DNA from: Trichoplusia ni
Lineage: Eukaryota > Arthropoda > Insecta > Lepidoptera > Noctuidae
Reading direction: 5' to 3'
DNA: 64,000 nt
NCBI RefSeq assembly: GCF_003590095.1
Contig: NC_039500.1
Location: 806,001 to 870,000 of the forward strand
Under the pieces are notes generated by a model. It saw only the letters and a program-made list of their open reading frames with translations. It was not told the origin of the DNA and did not search any database. Numbering within the stretch: position 1 is the stretch's first letter; every line of letters starts with the position of its first letter. This document shows positions 1 through 11,862 of the stretch, piece after piece. The position numbers and the translations under genes were made by a program.

Positions 1-283
1 TGAATTTTATCGTAAACACTACTTTTGATTCACAAACGTTCTGAGAACTTCAGCTCTCGATAATTCAATTAGAATCAATTGTTTCAATTCGAACAATTGT
101 TTTGTCTATCGTTATTTTTGTGAACAAGCTTTTATTGGAAATTTATTTAAATCTTACTTGAATATCTAACTAGTACTGATCGAATTATGTTAAAAAGATC
201 TTTAGTTTGTGTTTCATTTATCTTTTTCTAGTCTTTATGCCCACGTTTTCTATCTATAAAGAATGTTAAAGTATATTTCATTT
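1..283. other. Unassigned AT-rich stretch
   Basis: I see no gene, repeat family or structured element here. Confidence 0.5.
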
Positions 284-480
284 TTCCCACATTTTTATAC
301 ACTCACTTTCCTTTTTTGTTTGTTTGTCGTTCCAGTTTGATTTTTGCAACTCAATTTTGATTCTCAACTTCTCGATAAGCTAGTAGGCTGAAATTTTCGG
401 GGTATCTACAAACCCGATGACGATGCAATTTTCAACTATAAAGCGATTTTGATAAAATTTGAATTGAAAAACAGGTGTCA
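284..480 (+). repeat. Repeat E, copy 1
   Basis: This segment matches 13720-13872 in the same orientation. Shared blocks in order are 'ttatacactcac', 'tttgtttgtttg', 'cgttcc', 'cgataagctag(t/c)aggctg', 'aaatttncnggggta' and 'cgatgacgatgcaatttnc'. The alternation of conserved blocks and drifted spacers fits two old copies of one interspersed repeat. The parent element is not identified; it has no coding capacity. Confidence 0.7.
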
Positions 481-610
481 TTAAAAAACGTGGGTTTTTA
501 GATTTTTAAAATATATTTTCTTTAACGAGAAGATATAATTATGCATACGTATTTACCTAAATGAAAAGCCAAAAAAAGATCCAAACTAATTCGTTCTCAA
601 TTAATCAATT

Positions 611-720
611 GTGAAAATCTAAACTGTCTACCTGTATTTGTTCATGAGATACTGACGAACGAAAAATAGTGCCTTTTAAACGAATTCGTTTTACTCTTTT
701 ACTACCGAATCCCAAAAAAG
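611..720 (+). mobile_element. Retroposon F fragment
   Basis: The piece carries 'aactgtctacctgt', 'gttcatgagatac' and 'tgacgaacg', and ends with 'ctaccgaatcccaaaaaag'. These correspond to the 3' half of a repeat seen at full length at 4990-5320 and 39267-39598, whose end reads 'ctacggaa(c/t)cctaaaaa'. The copy is old and non-coding. Confidence 0.65.
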
Positions 721-1187
721 TTAAGTTTTAAATAAAGGTATTTCAAATGATCCAAAACAATTCTATTTACAATCGTTTGAATCGTTTCGCTTTTGTTACT
801 AAACTGAATTTGTTAACAAGTTTTAGTTAGTTCTGTTAAGTTGGTAAGTGTTGTTCATGAATGCTTTGTTTGTGTTTATATTGTCATGCAAAGCTTTTAA
901 TTGTGACACAAATTATATTATCTTTTATTTTAAGTAAATTTTTTTAGGTATTATTTTTTTCATGACGTAGCATTTGATACATTTTTTCTCTTTTGCGAAT
1001 ATTCGCTTAATTCTGTTCTCTTTTTTCTACTTAAATTAACTGTTATGAGAAGATTTCATAATGGTTTGTAATTGAGATTTTAGTTTCAGATTCTGTAAGT
1101 AAGCTAAAAGTAGCAATTCCATTCAACGCCTTACACCCTTATTTTTAGAAAGCATTAGAAACTTAATCTAATCACCCGAAAATAGAA
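721..1187. other. Unassigned AT-rich stretch
   Basis: Nothing recognised; runs of T and scattered stops in all frames. Confidence 0.5.
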
Positions 1188-1470
1188 CCAGGTTCTGTAC
1201 AAAAATGCTAAAGAAATGCTTCATTTCGCCATTGATAGTATCAATCGATAGTATTGGCAGCAAAAATACATCATCTATGAAAATTTCAACTGTCTAATTA
1301 CCACAGTTTATGTGATACAGCTTGGTGACGGACGGGCAGACAGACAGATCTATAATAAATCAACGGTTAGGCAGTTCTACCACGGTTCATGATATCATGC
1401 CTGGTGACGGACTATCAGACGGCGCAGCTTCAGTTATAGTGCTTTTTCCCTTTTACTGAAGTATCCTAAA
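1188..1470 (+). mobile_element. Retroposon F, two overlapping 3' ends
   Basis: It contains 'acatcatctatgaaaattt', 'caactgtctaattac', 'gatacagcttggtgac' and 'ggacgggcagacagacag'. A second, weaker copy of the same module follows at about 1370-1425 ('accacggttcatgata', 'gcctggtgacgga'). It closes with 'gaagtatcctaaaaatt'. The doubled module suggests either a tandem insertion or a local duplication. Confidence 0.7.
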
Positions 1471-2984
1471 AATTACCACCACAATAATCCAAATAAATGT
1501 CTGCATTACAGCATGATGTCAAAATACTCATGCGTATAACGCACATCCACAATATAATATTGAGATAATATTATTACTGTTCCGTATCCCTTTTTCCGTA
1601 AACGTTTACACCATACGGTCGTGGTTAGGAACAGGCTTGACGGACAGACACATGCCACTCATATATAATGGTAAATGGATTTATGGTAGAACAATAAATG
1701 CGTTGTTCGATAACGTCAGAAGGAACTGGACTGTTTAATTTTATTTACATTTGACTCCATTGCTGGGATCCCTCTTCACCCATGATTAATTTTTATATGG
1801 CTAGTATGACATGAATTTAGGTGCTAGCTAGAGTTAGAGCTGAATAGAGAATAGACAAGGACAGAGTCGAGTTGCTCCCGCCAACTACTTCCAGTTTGCT
1901 GAGTGCTGTAAGCTCTCTTTTTCTCCTCTAAAATCCTGTGGATTGTTCTTCATATGGCAGAAAATAGATAACCAAGTTGACAAAACATCTATATTTGGAC
2001 CAAGAAGAATATAGTTGAACGACGACACTGTAAAAAAAAAATATTTAGTGACCTAGGAGCAACGAGCTATATTGGGGACTTTTTTACTGATGTTAAGACA
2101 AGTCTTCACTTCGATTCAGTAAAAAAAAGGTGAAAAGCAAAGATCCACTCTGTTCTACTGCACTAACCGCCGCGTTAGTGGAAAGGCACAGTTAAAAATC
2201 GATATGTTGAAGTTAATCTCGTACGGTGACCACTACAATTTGGAGATACATTAACATTTTTAGGTCGACCTAATTCTAAATTCGGTATTGAAAGTTTTCT
2301 TTGCATAGCACATTCGAAATTAGGTCAGCAACCTTCCAACATAGTCAGCTTACAAACTCAAATTTCAGTCGACAACAAGCGATAAAGCTTACACGTGGAC
2401 ACAAAAAACAACACCAGAGCCTTTATGGTCATCGTTCCAGAGTAAAATGATATAAACAACGGGTTTTCTGCTGACCCAGCAGTCGTTGGCCACCGTAATG
2501 GTCTCGCGGACGCCCAACAATTTGCATATCGTTAAAAATCCGCGCATTTGAATTTTATTGATACTCTTAATGGGAGTGTACGTCATTTGTCACCATAGCT
2601 GTTCCGTATAAAGGAACGTTGAATGAAAATGTGGTTTCATTTCACGTTTTATGTCAGCCGGTTATTGCAGGGTAATTTTTTATATGAGTTAGCATAAAAT
2701 GGTATAAATATGCATAAATGATTTCAGAACAAAAACGTTCTGAATTTTGTTGCCGAAAAATAAAGAAAAAATATTAGTTAGTAAAACTAATATTCAGCCA
2801 ATAGCAAAGTAACTTCTGTTCTTTGGCTCGAACAACGAAAAATCTATTTTGTCTTCACGGACTTACAAAAGGTCGTAAACTATTATTATAATTATTTTTA
2901 AATCGCTGTAATTTACGTAAACTAATATATTTTGATAACAATCTGTCAAGATGAACAAGGTCTTATAGTGACACACACACAACT
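1471..2984. other. Mostly unassigned; one repeat G fragment
   Basis: At 1748-1775 there is a short piece resembling repeat G ('ccattgctgggatccctc'). A small inverted repeat, cactaac/gttagtg with a 6-nt loop, lies at 2161-2180. Nothing else recognised. Confidence 0.4.
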
Positions 2985-3190
2985 ATCTATATTACTATAA
3001 TAAAGGCCAAAGTATGTTCTTTATTTCTGTATGTCCATCTTACTACTTCACAAGTAAAACACTCAATCAATTTGAAAAAGCGGCTTCCAAACGAGAGGGC
3101 GTTGCTCGGCGGGCCTAGTTTAGTCAGTAAGAGTCTGACACTCTCAGACCTCAGACTCAGACCCACTCAGTCCTAAGAGAAGGTAAGTGT
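2985..3190 (+). repeat. Possible repeat patchwork
   Basis: The start resembles a Helitron-1 5' end ('tctatattactataataaag'), but the body diverges at once. It is followed by a CAGACTC-rich stretch at 3120-3172 (gtctgac, cagacctcagactcagaccc). I cannot assign it firmly; it may be two unrelated decayed fragments. Confidence 0.3.
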
Positions 3191-4466
3191 CGAAGAACAT
3201 TCCGCCAAAACCTCAAAAAACCGCGAAACAATAGATCCATAGGAGACAATTCACAAATTAGGTCAAAATTCAAATTTCATTTTGGGAATGAAATGGTCAA
3301 TGTGCCTGCGGTTAGAAATTTGGTGAGCAAATAACTAAACGTATGGAATAGGCATAATTACCACAGATTAAACATTGACGTTGATAGATAACCGCATTGT
3401 GACGAATCGGTGATCGTTGTTGGAGCACTATTACAATGATGTGAAGTCCTCAATGATTATGGACAAATATGCTGTCCCTTTTTTTTACAATTGGAATATG
3501 ATTTTTTTACATTTTTTTAGATTTTGGAAGCACAGTGCGTTTTTGTTAGTTCTGAACAAGCTTAAATGCCCATCTTCAGTTGACTATAATTAGGTCACAT
3601 AATCTCAGCCCTCGACATACACAACTCTGAGAAGCCAAACTGAGTTACTACATCACACAATTTAAATTCCCTTTATTAATTAATCTAATTTGTTACAACA
3701 ATTGAAGACAGACCCGCGTGCATTATATTAGACTATAAATACTGCGTGCTTGGCGACCAGCCAGTGGAACGTCACAGCGGTTTTGCTCCCAAGATGAGGT
3801 TACTGCTAGCTCTGACAGAATCTGTATTGTATAGAATACTGTTTATTGCATATTTAGGACATATAAATTAATTTTACTGTTCTGGTGAATGTCGGGCGTT
3901 GACCAGACTATTTTATTCATGTGTCATAAGAGGAGTAAGTTTGAGAGATCTTAAGTACGGGTAAACGGACAGTCAAAGTGTGATCTGTCATTTGCATAAG
4001 AATTATTTTGTCAGTGCCTTATTCTCTATACATGCTTTCTCGGTTTTTCAGATAGTAATATGGATAGTTAATTTCAATGATACATGGGTAAAAATAAGTT
4101 TCCTTAATTTCAATTTCAATTTCGAATTTCAATAAAGTGTGATTAATTGATTGCTATGATTGCTTTGCTATCCCAATTCAAAAAAACAATATTACGTAAA
4201 ATACAGCAGATATATTACACTCCAGTACAACTATTGATTCAATAGCAACAATACTCCTTGGTTCACTCGAGTGCCCTTGAGAAAAGCAAAGATATCACGA
4301 TCCAATAAAAAACGTACCTTCAGCCGTTAATAATATACCTGATTTTCGCTATTAAGGGAAAGCTGACAATATGTCAAAAGATATTGTCACATTTTGTTAC
4401 AGGTGTAAAAAGATCTGTGCTTTTTTTGCTTATTACGTAAAAATATTTGATTTCTTATCTGCCATA
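3191..4466. other. Unassigned stretch
   Basis: No gene or repeat family recognised. Short A/T runs only. Confidence 0.45.
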
Positions 4467-4728
4467 TCTTTACTAATGAAAAGCTTGTTTGTTTGATCGC
4501 GCTTGTCTCAGGAACTACTGGTCCAATTTGGAAAAATATTTCAGCAAGAGATAGCGCATTTGTTCAGAAAGTTTATAGAATGTATAATCACGCTATGATT
4601 TAGAGAAGCAGAGCAGTATTGAAATATATTACAAAAACAGAAAGGGTTAAGTGTAATTCAACCGATTTTAAAAAGCTCCTAATTTAAGTCTTCTTAACCA
4701 CGCGAACAAAGTCACGCGCAATAGCTAG
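4467..4728 (+). mobile_element. Helitron-1, old copy
   Basis: This is a non-autonomous Helitron-like element. It begins TC after an A, continues 'tactaatgaaaagcttgttt', keeps the family block 'tctcaggaactactggtcca' and ends 'gcaatagCTAG' followed by T. A 3' stem is still visible (cacgcg...gcgc, around 4700-4719). Internal drift is high compared with the copies at 11610 and 22125, so this is an older insertion. No Rep/helicase coding is present; it would have moved in trans. Confidence 0.8.
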
Positions 4729-4989
4729 TAAAAACATAATCATACATTCACATTTGAAAAAAGTATTTTAGAAAAAAATACTGTCATATTTTTTTCTCAC
4801 CGTAATAAAATTGCATATAACAGCGCAGTCATAACAAAACCAGCAGCTATCTGGCCTTTCAATCTAATACCTATTACAACGCTCACAGCACTACATATCC
4901 GCCGACACGGTGTGATTTAACACGTGAATAAACAAAAAGCAAATAAAACAGAGCGACACTATTTCCCTGGTGCAAAGAATACGCAAAAA

Positions 4990-5320
4990 TGACAGATACA
5001 ACACTAGTCAAGTGCCAGTTAGATTAGCCAGAGATGGTTCCGTACAAATACGTTGAAGGAAAAAAATGGTTGCCCATCATAAATGGAGTCAACATTTTTA
5101 AGTGCCAAACGTGGCTTAATGTCGATTATTTTCATTATTTGTTCTATAGTGGCAACCGAAACACAATATCTGATTGATATCTGAGTCAATTTCAACTGTC
5201 TAGGTATCACGGTTCATGAGATACAGCTTGGTGACAGCTGAATACGAAATGAGACAGACGCCGGACAAATGGGCAGTAACCAGCCGGAAAAGCGGTGCCT
5301 CAATTTCTAGTGTTCTGTTT
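4990..5320 (+). mobile_element. Retroposon F, near full length
   Basis: The 5' part reads 'gtcaagtgccagttag' and 'tggttccgtaca'. The middle keeps 'tatagtggcaaccgaaaca' and the 3' part 'caactgtctaggtatcacgg', 'catgagatacagcttggtga' and 'gagacagacgcc'. This order is the same as at 39267-39598. It is non-coding. The lepidopteran family is very common; its class is not settled by what I can see here. Confidence 0.75.
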
Positions 5321-5328
5321 CGATATTT

Positions 5329-5549
5329 AGTAATAAAATAAATAAATAATAAATGCAGACAACATGACATACCTACATTGTTCTGAACCCAAAGTAAGTT
5401 GCTAAAGCACTTGTGCTATGGAATTCAGTTACACAGACAATGTAGAAATGTGATTATTTACATTGACGCGACCGGGGATCAAACCCGGGACCTCAGAGCT
5501 AGCGACACCTTGAAACCGGTGCGTACGCCACTCAATCACGGAGGTCGTC
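5329..5549 (-). mobile_element. SINE-A, tRNA-derived
   Basis: Read on the minus strand, the head has an A-box-like 'tgattgagtggcg' and a B box 'gggtttgatcc' (one change from GGTTCGATCC). A shared body follows ('acattgtctgtgtaactg', 'gcaacttactttgggttcag') and then a (AATA)n-type tail at 5330-5354. The TAGTAA hexamer on both sides (5328-5333, 5555-5560) could be a short target duplication. The other copies are at 20355-20600 and 22734-22947. Confidence 0.8.
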
Positions 5550-5799
5550 AAAAGTAGTAACTTAATGTTGTTTCGTCGTGTAGTCGTAATGTTTTTACTC
5601 CATAAATACGGGACCCTAAAAATAACAAGCATCTGTACGATAATAGTATAGACGTGACAGTTGTGTTGGAGACTCGAATTTTGATGAGGTGATGTAACAA
5701 TCAGTGTAGCCTGCACCGGCGGACCATACCGCAAATTATTATTTAATCTTCACGATAGTTAGGCTTAGGGCTGGCACTTTCGAACTTAAATATTTTTTA

Positions 5800-5885
5800 T
5801 AAGCACCAGAAATAAGTTATCACGTTTCGTAAGATACAGCCCGGTGATAGACGGACAGATAGACTGACCTCGGAGTTTCTGTCAT
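5800..5885 (+). mobile_element. Retroposon F fragment
   Basis: Only the central module is left: 'gttatcacgtttcgtaagat', 'acagcccggtgatagac' and 'ggacagatagactgacc'. Both ends are lost. Confidence 0.6.
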
Positions 5886-5904
5886 ATTTAGTTTTTTTTT
5901 GTAT

Positions 5905-5985
5905 AGCCTGCTTTTGATCCCACTGCTGGGCAAAGGCCTCCACCTAATATTTAGTATGTTGTCTCAAAAATTTTGCCTCCAAGCA
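5905..5985 (+). repeat. Repeat G fragment
   Basis: It contains 'cccactgctgggcaaaggc' followed by 'ctccacc', a signature widespread in moth genomes. Related pieces occur at 1748, 31741 and, inverted, 12960. Confidence 0.6.
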
Positions 5986-6309
5986 AAGCACTGCGTTGTT
6001 GAGACCGAATGGCCAATTTAAATCTCGCAATATAAATTTTATTCTCCAGAAAACTTGTGTATTGAATATGAATGAAGACAACTGAAGTGGAAATGTAAGC
6101 GCGAAATATACAGAATCGAATAAATCATGTAAAACTTAAAATTTGACAGGTTATATGTACCAGGGTATATGTACCTACATACGCAAAAAGAATATAGTCA
6201 ATTGAAGTTCTGGGTAAAACCTGTAAATAATCAGTGATTTTATGTATTTTTACATATCTCATTGTCTGTCTGTTTCACTGTCACACAAATTAACCGATGC
6301 CTCTTTCAT

Positions 6310-6450
6310 TTTTCCTTTAGGAAAACGAATCCCACTTAGAGGAAATTAATCCATGTGTCCAGGTTTCACAAACATTCAAATCACATGCACAAAAGCTTGC
6401 CCTACGCGGGGATCGAATCCGCGACGCATCGCGTTTAGTGGGTTTTTTGG
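6310..6450 (-). mobile_element. SINE-B copy
   Basis: On the minus strand the B box lies in 'gcggattcgatccccgcg', followed by 'tagggcaagcttttgtgcat', 'gtgatttgaatgtttgtgaa' and an end resembling 'taagtgggattcgttttcc'. This is the usual order of the family. The A-box half is degraded, and the insertion has no clear target duplication. Confidence 0.75.
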
Positions 6451-7250
6451 TAATGACTGCAGTCAATTTTCTGCAGTAAATATTCGCACGCACACATAAA
6501 ACTGTATAAAACTTATTATGCTCTACATTTTGCTACCAAATTGCCGTACGTAATTGATTGTGAATTGAATATTATGGTATCATAACGAGTAATGATTGGT
6601 ATTTGTTCGTAATATTTTATCTCATTTTACTAATGAGATTTTGCAACCAGTTAGTATCCAGCATTTTAAGTTTTATTAAGCGTATAAACAAATATTAAAT
6701 TCATTGAATATTTCAGCAAGTGACATTCTAATAAAAAAATCTAAATAATTACAGCGGTTATGTTAAGTGTTTTCTGTATGCTATGCATACACATTCACCT
6801 TCAAGGAAATTACAGAATATTCTCAAAAAGAAGCAAAATGATCATCAATTCATAAAATCAAATTTCATTCCGGTATATTTATGTTTTAATTACATCCACA
6901 AAAACGGTAAAAAAAATGATGTATAGGTACACAAAAATAACTTATAACCTACTTGATTGACAGTTCGACTAAACTGAAAAATAATAACACAATTCTAAAC
7001 AAAAAATAAAAATAAAAAGCCTACACTAAAAACCGAGCACCATTTATCAACACCGTGGCAGCCCTGCGCCAGATAAGGCACGTCCATGAAAGCATAAAAC
7101 TCACAATTAATAAATTATTAGCGACCGCTTTGCACAGATTTTAATTACAGCATACCGGAATCATAGTGTTTATTTTACATTTGTATGTAAGTGTGAATAC
7201 GTGTTTGTATGAGTAAGGCTGTGTGTATACTCAGCACTGGGACATCAGCT
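6451..7250. other. Unassigned AT-rich stretch
   Basis: No feature recognised. Confidence 0.45.
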
Positions 7251-7480
7251 CAAAGCTTGTTAGCTCAGTGGTTTGACCGATGGACTGCAAATTAAAAGGT
7301 CGAAAGTTCGGGATAGACACACACCAAAATCTTTTCTAATTAAGGCATCACAATAAGCATCACTTGCTAATAAACGGTGAAGGTTACCAGCACATCTGAG
7401 AGTTTTTAGGGTTGTATTAAGGCACGTCAGAGTAAAATTCCTGACACCAGATTGTACATCAACTGTACGAAAAGAACGAG
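7251..7480 (+). mobile_element. SINE-C, tRNA-derived
   Basis: The head has a good A box, 'tTAGCTCAGTGGTTtga' (7260-7275), and a weakened B box in 'gtcgaaagttcgggat'. Downstream is 'aataaacggtgaaggttacc' and 'agcacatctgagagttttt', matching the lepidopteran SINE type with a 'cggtgaagg' body. Another copy, inverted and 3'-shortened, is at 48990-49130. Confidence 0.7.
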
Positions 7481-7705
7481 CATTGCCATGTAATGTAACC
7501 GTCGTGCGAATGCTCGGCGCTCGTTTCGACGTAATGCAGCAAGTGTCAATTTACTTTTAACATTTCACATCATATTTGTTATAGTTTTGAAAACCGCAGT
7601 GTATTGCTCGCGCAACAAAATGTAATAACTCGTAAAGTTTGGTTAAAAAGCGGCGGTTTCGTTAAGTTATACACTACAACATGACAAAAGCTTTTGATAT
7701 GAAAC

Positions 7706-7790
7706 TACTTTTACGGATTTTATCGCGGTTTAATTTTAAATTTTAGTTCCCGACGTTTCGACACCTTGTCTAACATTCGCGTAAACCTAA
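7706..7790 (+). repeat. Repeat K fragment
   Basis: The marker is 'tagttcccgacgtttcgaca' preceded by 'ttatcgcggtttaatttt'. The same gacgtttcg module is seen at 15588-15670 and inverted at 41700-41795. It is part of a larger moth repeat of unknown class. Confidence 0.55.
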
Positions 7791-8755
7791 GAAACCACTA
7801 TGAAAAAAGCTCGTTGTTCTGTTAACGTCTACACTCACCTTTACGTTTCATTAGTATCAACACATCCTTTTAACGGCTCACGTAGATCATTTTAGTAATA
7901 ATTGAAAGTAGCAATGTTACAATTATTGTATTGCGTTTTTTTTTTTTGCTTTGGAAAATAAGATAGATGGCTCTGAGCATTGAATGTTACTAGGAATTCT
8001 AATCCTTTTTTCTTAGGTTTTATAGCTCAATGCAAATTGCACTTTTACGGTTCTGTTTACGTATCGCTTGTACAAATGGAATAGTTTACTTAGAAAAAAT
8101 TAAAAACTGAAAATATATGTTTAGTTTTCTTTAATAAAATCACGGAGTTTTAGACTTAATAACCATATTATGTTAATAGCTGTGGTCAGTATCTATAACT
8201 GGCGATATTGTTACTTCTTTATTCTATAAGTTAAAAGTCAAAAGGTCTATACAGTTAACCTGAGTACTAGGCATTCATCCTAGGCATTTGCCTTAAGTCT
8301 ATATGCCTCTCAAACTTTAAATAAATCAAATTGTTATATACTTCTTATGACATATAAAAAAGCAATAGAATATCCCTAGATTCAATTTCTATCAAAAAAG
8401 TCTTAATAACCACAAATCGATTACAGCGACATTACCTTAAAAAACCCCGTTTAAACCCCTATCGAAATCTAAACTTTGCTGTTTGCCAGCTATTCTAATA
8501 TACAAACTTAAGCAGAGCTATAAATTACAACCCTTTGAGTTATGTGTACTTATATAACCTAATATAGGCATTAACGTAGGGGTTATTTATTGAGAGGGAT
8601 TCGTGAGGGTCTCTAACCGTCCTACATTGGGAGAAAGGTTGAGGATATTGAAAAAAAAAACATTATTTAAAGGAAATCTTTTTATTTAAAAGGGTTTAAA
8701 AATATTATTTTATATACTGTCTTCAAAGCTTTAAGGAGAAAGGAACTGTATTTTG
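7791..8755. other. Unassigned stretch
   Basis: No gene or repeat recognised. Confidence 0.45.
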
Positions 8756-8850
8756 ATAGTAACTGTCGTGAGAATGATTCATTATTAAGTGATGTAACGG
8801 TTTACTCACGCGTATTTATCGGGGTAGCCCGACTAGTTTCGGACCAGAAA
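8756..8850 (+). repeat. Repeat L, copy 1
   Basis: This segment aligns with 36812-36905: 'tcgtgagaatgattcattat', 'gatgtaacggtttactca', 'tttatcggggtagcccgact' and 'agtttcgga'. About 90 bp are shared at roughly 85% identity by eye. It is an interspersed repeat; the class is unknown. Confidence 0.7.
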
Positions 8851-9295
8851 GGAACTGGCTCAGTGTAAGCCACTAACATCACACGTCATGATTTTTATCG
8901 ATATTTTATAAGAACTATGTAGACTGGGACCACAAAGATTTGATTAAAATATTTAACTTGTCAGTATCAAGTAGATTGCAAAAAAAAAATACGAATAACT
9001 ATAAAATGTATGTAAGATTTGAATAGTATTAAACTGAGTGCTAATAAAATCATTCGAGTAAAATAAAATAAATAGAAATAATTAACGTCACACGAGCTTT
9101 TAACGTACTTCATCATCATCAATTATTGTTTACGCGACAAAAACAAACATACGTGGAAATATATCTGACGGACTAGTTGGATTCAAAACGAATACACATT
9201 TCATGACACTTCGCGTTTATCTCTGCCTAAAAAAACACTACATGTAAAAAACAAATAAATCAATAAATTTTAGATCATTAATTACTTTACCATTT
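8851..9295. other. Unassigned stretch
   Basis: No feature recognised apart from a short catcatcatc run at about 9110. Confidence 0.45.
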
Positions 9296-9402
9296 ACTTT
9301 CTCTCCGCCACCCAAAGGTAGACTGGTAGAGAACGCCTTAGGCGTTATGTCCGCCATTGTACTATATGTGCAAGAAGTATTAAATAAATAAATAAATAAA
9401 TA
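9296..9402 (+). mobile_element. LINE 3' end with (AAAT)n tail
   Basis: The segment reads 'gccacccaaaggtagactgg', 'tagagaacgccttaggcgtt' and 'atgtccgcc', then ends in repeated AAAT (9380-9402). The same module is inverted at 37003-37105. A conserved non-coding block followed by a short tandem tail is what 3' ends of moth non-LTR retrotransposons look like. It is 5'-truncated with no coding left. Confidence 0.65.
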
Positions 9403-10055
9403 ATTTCGTAATTATCTTTCACAGGCCAAGTACTGTGAGATTTCAAATTCCTCCACAAAAGTTATCACTCTTGTTTCTTCTGTGACAGTTTCACGCCTAA
9501 AAATACTGTCGGACTGAGAAAAGTAAAAAAAAAACGTCGTCGAATAGAATATTTTCACGAAGCAAATGTTTTTGGTCAAAGAATAAGTGTTATCATTCGA
9601 CATAGCAGTGTTGCCAGTCTTTTGGGCACGGTTCCAACTGACAGCAATGAGGAAGGAGGTTACATCACTTTTTGTATAAGATATCTCTTATTCAGTTATG
9701 CCTACAGTTTAAGCATACCAGATATTAGCAGAAAAGCTATTGTATTTTATCTGTATTGGTAAGAGGAAATAGCTGTGCCTTTTAATTTTCTATTTGTAAT
9801 CTTAGAAGTTACAAAAATGCAATTATTCATCTGATGTCTCCTTCAATTATGAAAAAACTGAACTAAATACAATTATTGGTTAGTTTTGGTTTTAACTGCT
9901 TTAAAAAAAAGTGTATACTTAAAATGTTTGTCCCTATTATATGATACAATACGGACTAAAAAAACGATAACATATGCTACATTCAAGTCTAATGTTCACA
10001 TTACAAAATAGGATTACAGAAACTGGCATCGCAGCAAAGCTTTGTGAAAATACCG
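9403..10055. other. Left flank of the assembly gap
   Basis: No feature recognised. Confidence 0.4.
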
Positions 10056-11055
10056 NNNNNNNNNNNNNNNNNNNNNNNNNNNNNNNNNNNNNNNNNNNNN
10101 NNNNNNNNNNNNNNNNNNNNNNNNNNNNNNNNNNNNNNNNNNNNNNNNNNNNNNNNNNNNNNNNNNNNNNNNNNNNNNNNNNNNNNNNNNNNNNNNNNNN
10201 NNNNNNNNNNNNNNNNNNNNNNNNNNNNNNNNNNNNNNNNNNNNNNNNNNNNNNNNNNNNNNNNNNNNNNNNNNNNNNNNNNNNNNNNNNNNNNNNNNNN
10301 NNNNNNNNNNNNNNNNNNNNNNNNNNNNNNNNNNNNNNNNNNNNNNNNNNNNNNNNNNNNNNNNNNNNNNNNNNNNNNNNNNNNNNNNNNNNNNNNNNNN
10401 NNNNNNNNNNNNNNNNNNNNNNNNNNNNNNNNNNNNNNNNNNNNNNNNNNNNNNNNNNNNNNNNNNNNNNNNNNNNNNNNNNNNNNNNNNNNNNNNNNNN
10501 NNNNNNNNNNNNNNNNNNNNNNNNNNNNNNNNNNNNNNNNNNNNNNNNNNNNNNNNNNNNNNNNNNNNNNNNNNNNNNNNNNNNNNNNNNNNNNNNNNNN
10601 NNNNNNNNNNNNNNNNNNNNNNNNNNNNNNNNNNNNNNNNNNNNNNNNNNNNNNNNNNNNNNNNNNNNNNNNNNNNNNNNNNNNNNNNNNNNNNNNNNNN
10701 NNNNNNNNNNNNNNNNNNNNNNNNNNNNNNNNNNNNNNNNNNNNNNNNNNNNNNNNNNNNNNNNNNNNNNNNNNNNNNNNNNNNNNNNNNNNNNNNNNNN
10801 NNNNNNNNNNNNNNNNNNNNNNNNNNNNNNNNNNNNNNNNNNNNNNNNNNNNNNNNNNNNNNNNNNNNNNNNNNNNNNNNNNNNNNNNNNNNNNNNNNNN
10901 NNNNNNNNNNNNNNNNNNNNNNNNNNNNNNNNNNNNNNNNNNNNNNNNNNNNNNNNNNNNNNNNNNNNNNNNNNNNNNNNNNNNNNNNNNNNNNNNNNNN
11001 NNNNNNNNNNNNNNNNNNNNNNNNNNNNNNNNNNNNNNNNNNNNNNNNNNNNNNN
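10056..11055. other. Assembly gap, exactly 1000 N
   Basis: The run of N is exactly 1000 long, a typical placeholder for a gap of unknown size. Open frames that span it are artefacts. Confidence 0.99.
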
Positions 11056-11609
11056 CATTATAAGTGCAAGTATCAAAATGTTGATGTAACCTATGACATA
11101 ATTCTAGGCCTTGACTCTACAACCACTTAAAGTGTAATAAGGCAAACTATTAAAATTATATCCAAAAACATAAAATTTGTTTTCCGCGATTTTGATTCCC
11201 AGACAAATCAATGATTTTACCGTTTTCAGAGGTTTGATAAAATGTTATTTGGGATTGAAGTTTAAAATGATTATATATTTTCTTCATAGCAAGGTTGAAA
11301 AAAATCGGGTTCAACAGCTCGTATTTTACATATTTCAAAAATGCTTTAATATTCTTTTTCAAATTGTACAACATTTAAAGATAATTAGCTATTCAATTAC
11401 CGCAACAGCGTTGGATGTACATAAAAATATGTGAAAGCATTTCCTCTACGCAAATAAATGTCTCATCCCACGAAGTACGTGCACAATGTAGTCTCAAAGA
11501 TAAATATAGTAGTTTCCTGAAAATATGTTGAACATCGCGAGTAAAATACACACGAGAATATTTACTTGCGTATCACATATAATAATAAATAAAAACATGT
11601 TTTCTCACC
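11056..11609. other. Right flank of the assembly gap
   Basis: AT-rich; frames on both strands are short and unlike any known protein. Confidence 0.4.
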
Positions 11610-11862
11610 TCTATACTAATATATAAAGCTGAAGAGTTTGTTTGTTTTTTGAACGCGCTAATCTTAGGAACTACTGGTTCAAATTGAAAATTCTCTCGTG
11701 TTGAATAGACCATTCATCGAGGAAGATTTTAGGATATATACCATCACGCTGCGACTAATAGGAGCGAAGATACAATGGAAAATGAAAAAAACAGTGCAGG
11801 TATAAATCATACCTTAGGTATATCTTCTAACCCGCGACGACGAAGTCGCGGGCAACAGCTAG
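11610..11862 (+). mobile_element. Helitron-1, well preserved
   Basis: It starts TC in 'tctatactaatatataaagc' and ends gcgggcaacagCTAG before T. Just upstream of the CTAG end is a perfect 8-bp stem, cccgcgac/gtcgcggg (11831-11852), with a 6-nt loop. A stem about 10 nt before CTRR is the diagnostic 3' structure of Helitrons. It is 253 bp long and has no open frame, so it is non-autonomous. Homologous copies lie at 4467, 22125, 34845 (-), 41801 (-) and 62427. Confidence 0.9.

Noticed and set aside
5429..5734. 101-codon minus-strand frame
   Set aside because: It runs through SINE-A; the similar 113-codon frame at 20428-20769 runs through another copy, so it is repeat-derived.
9937..11089. Three open frames of 339-379 codons
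   Set aside because: They consist almost wholly of unknown residues from the 1000-N gap.
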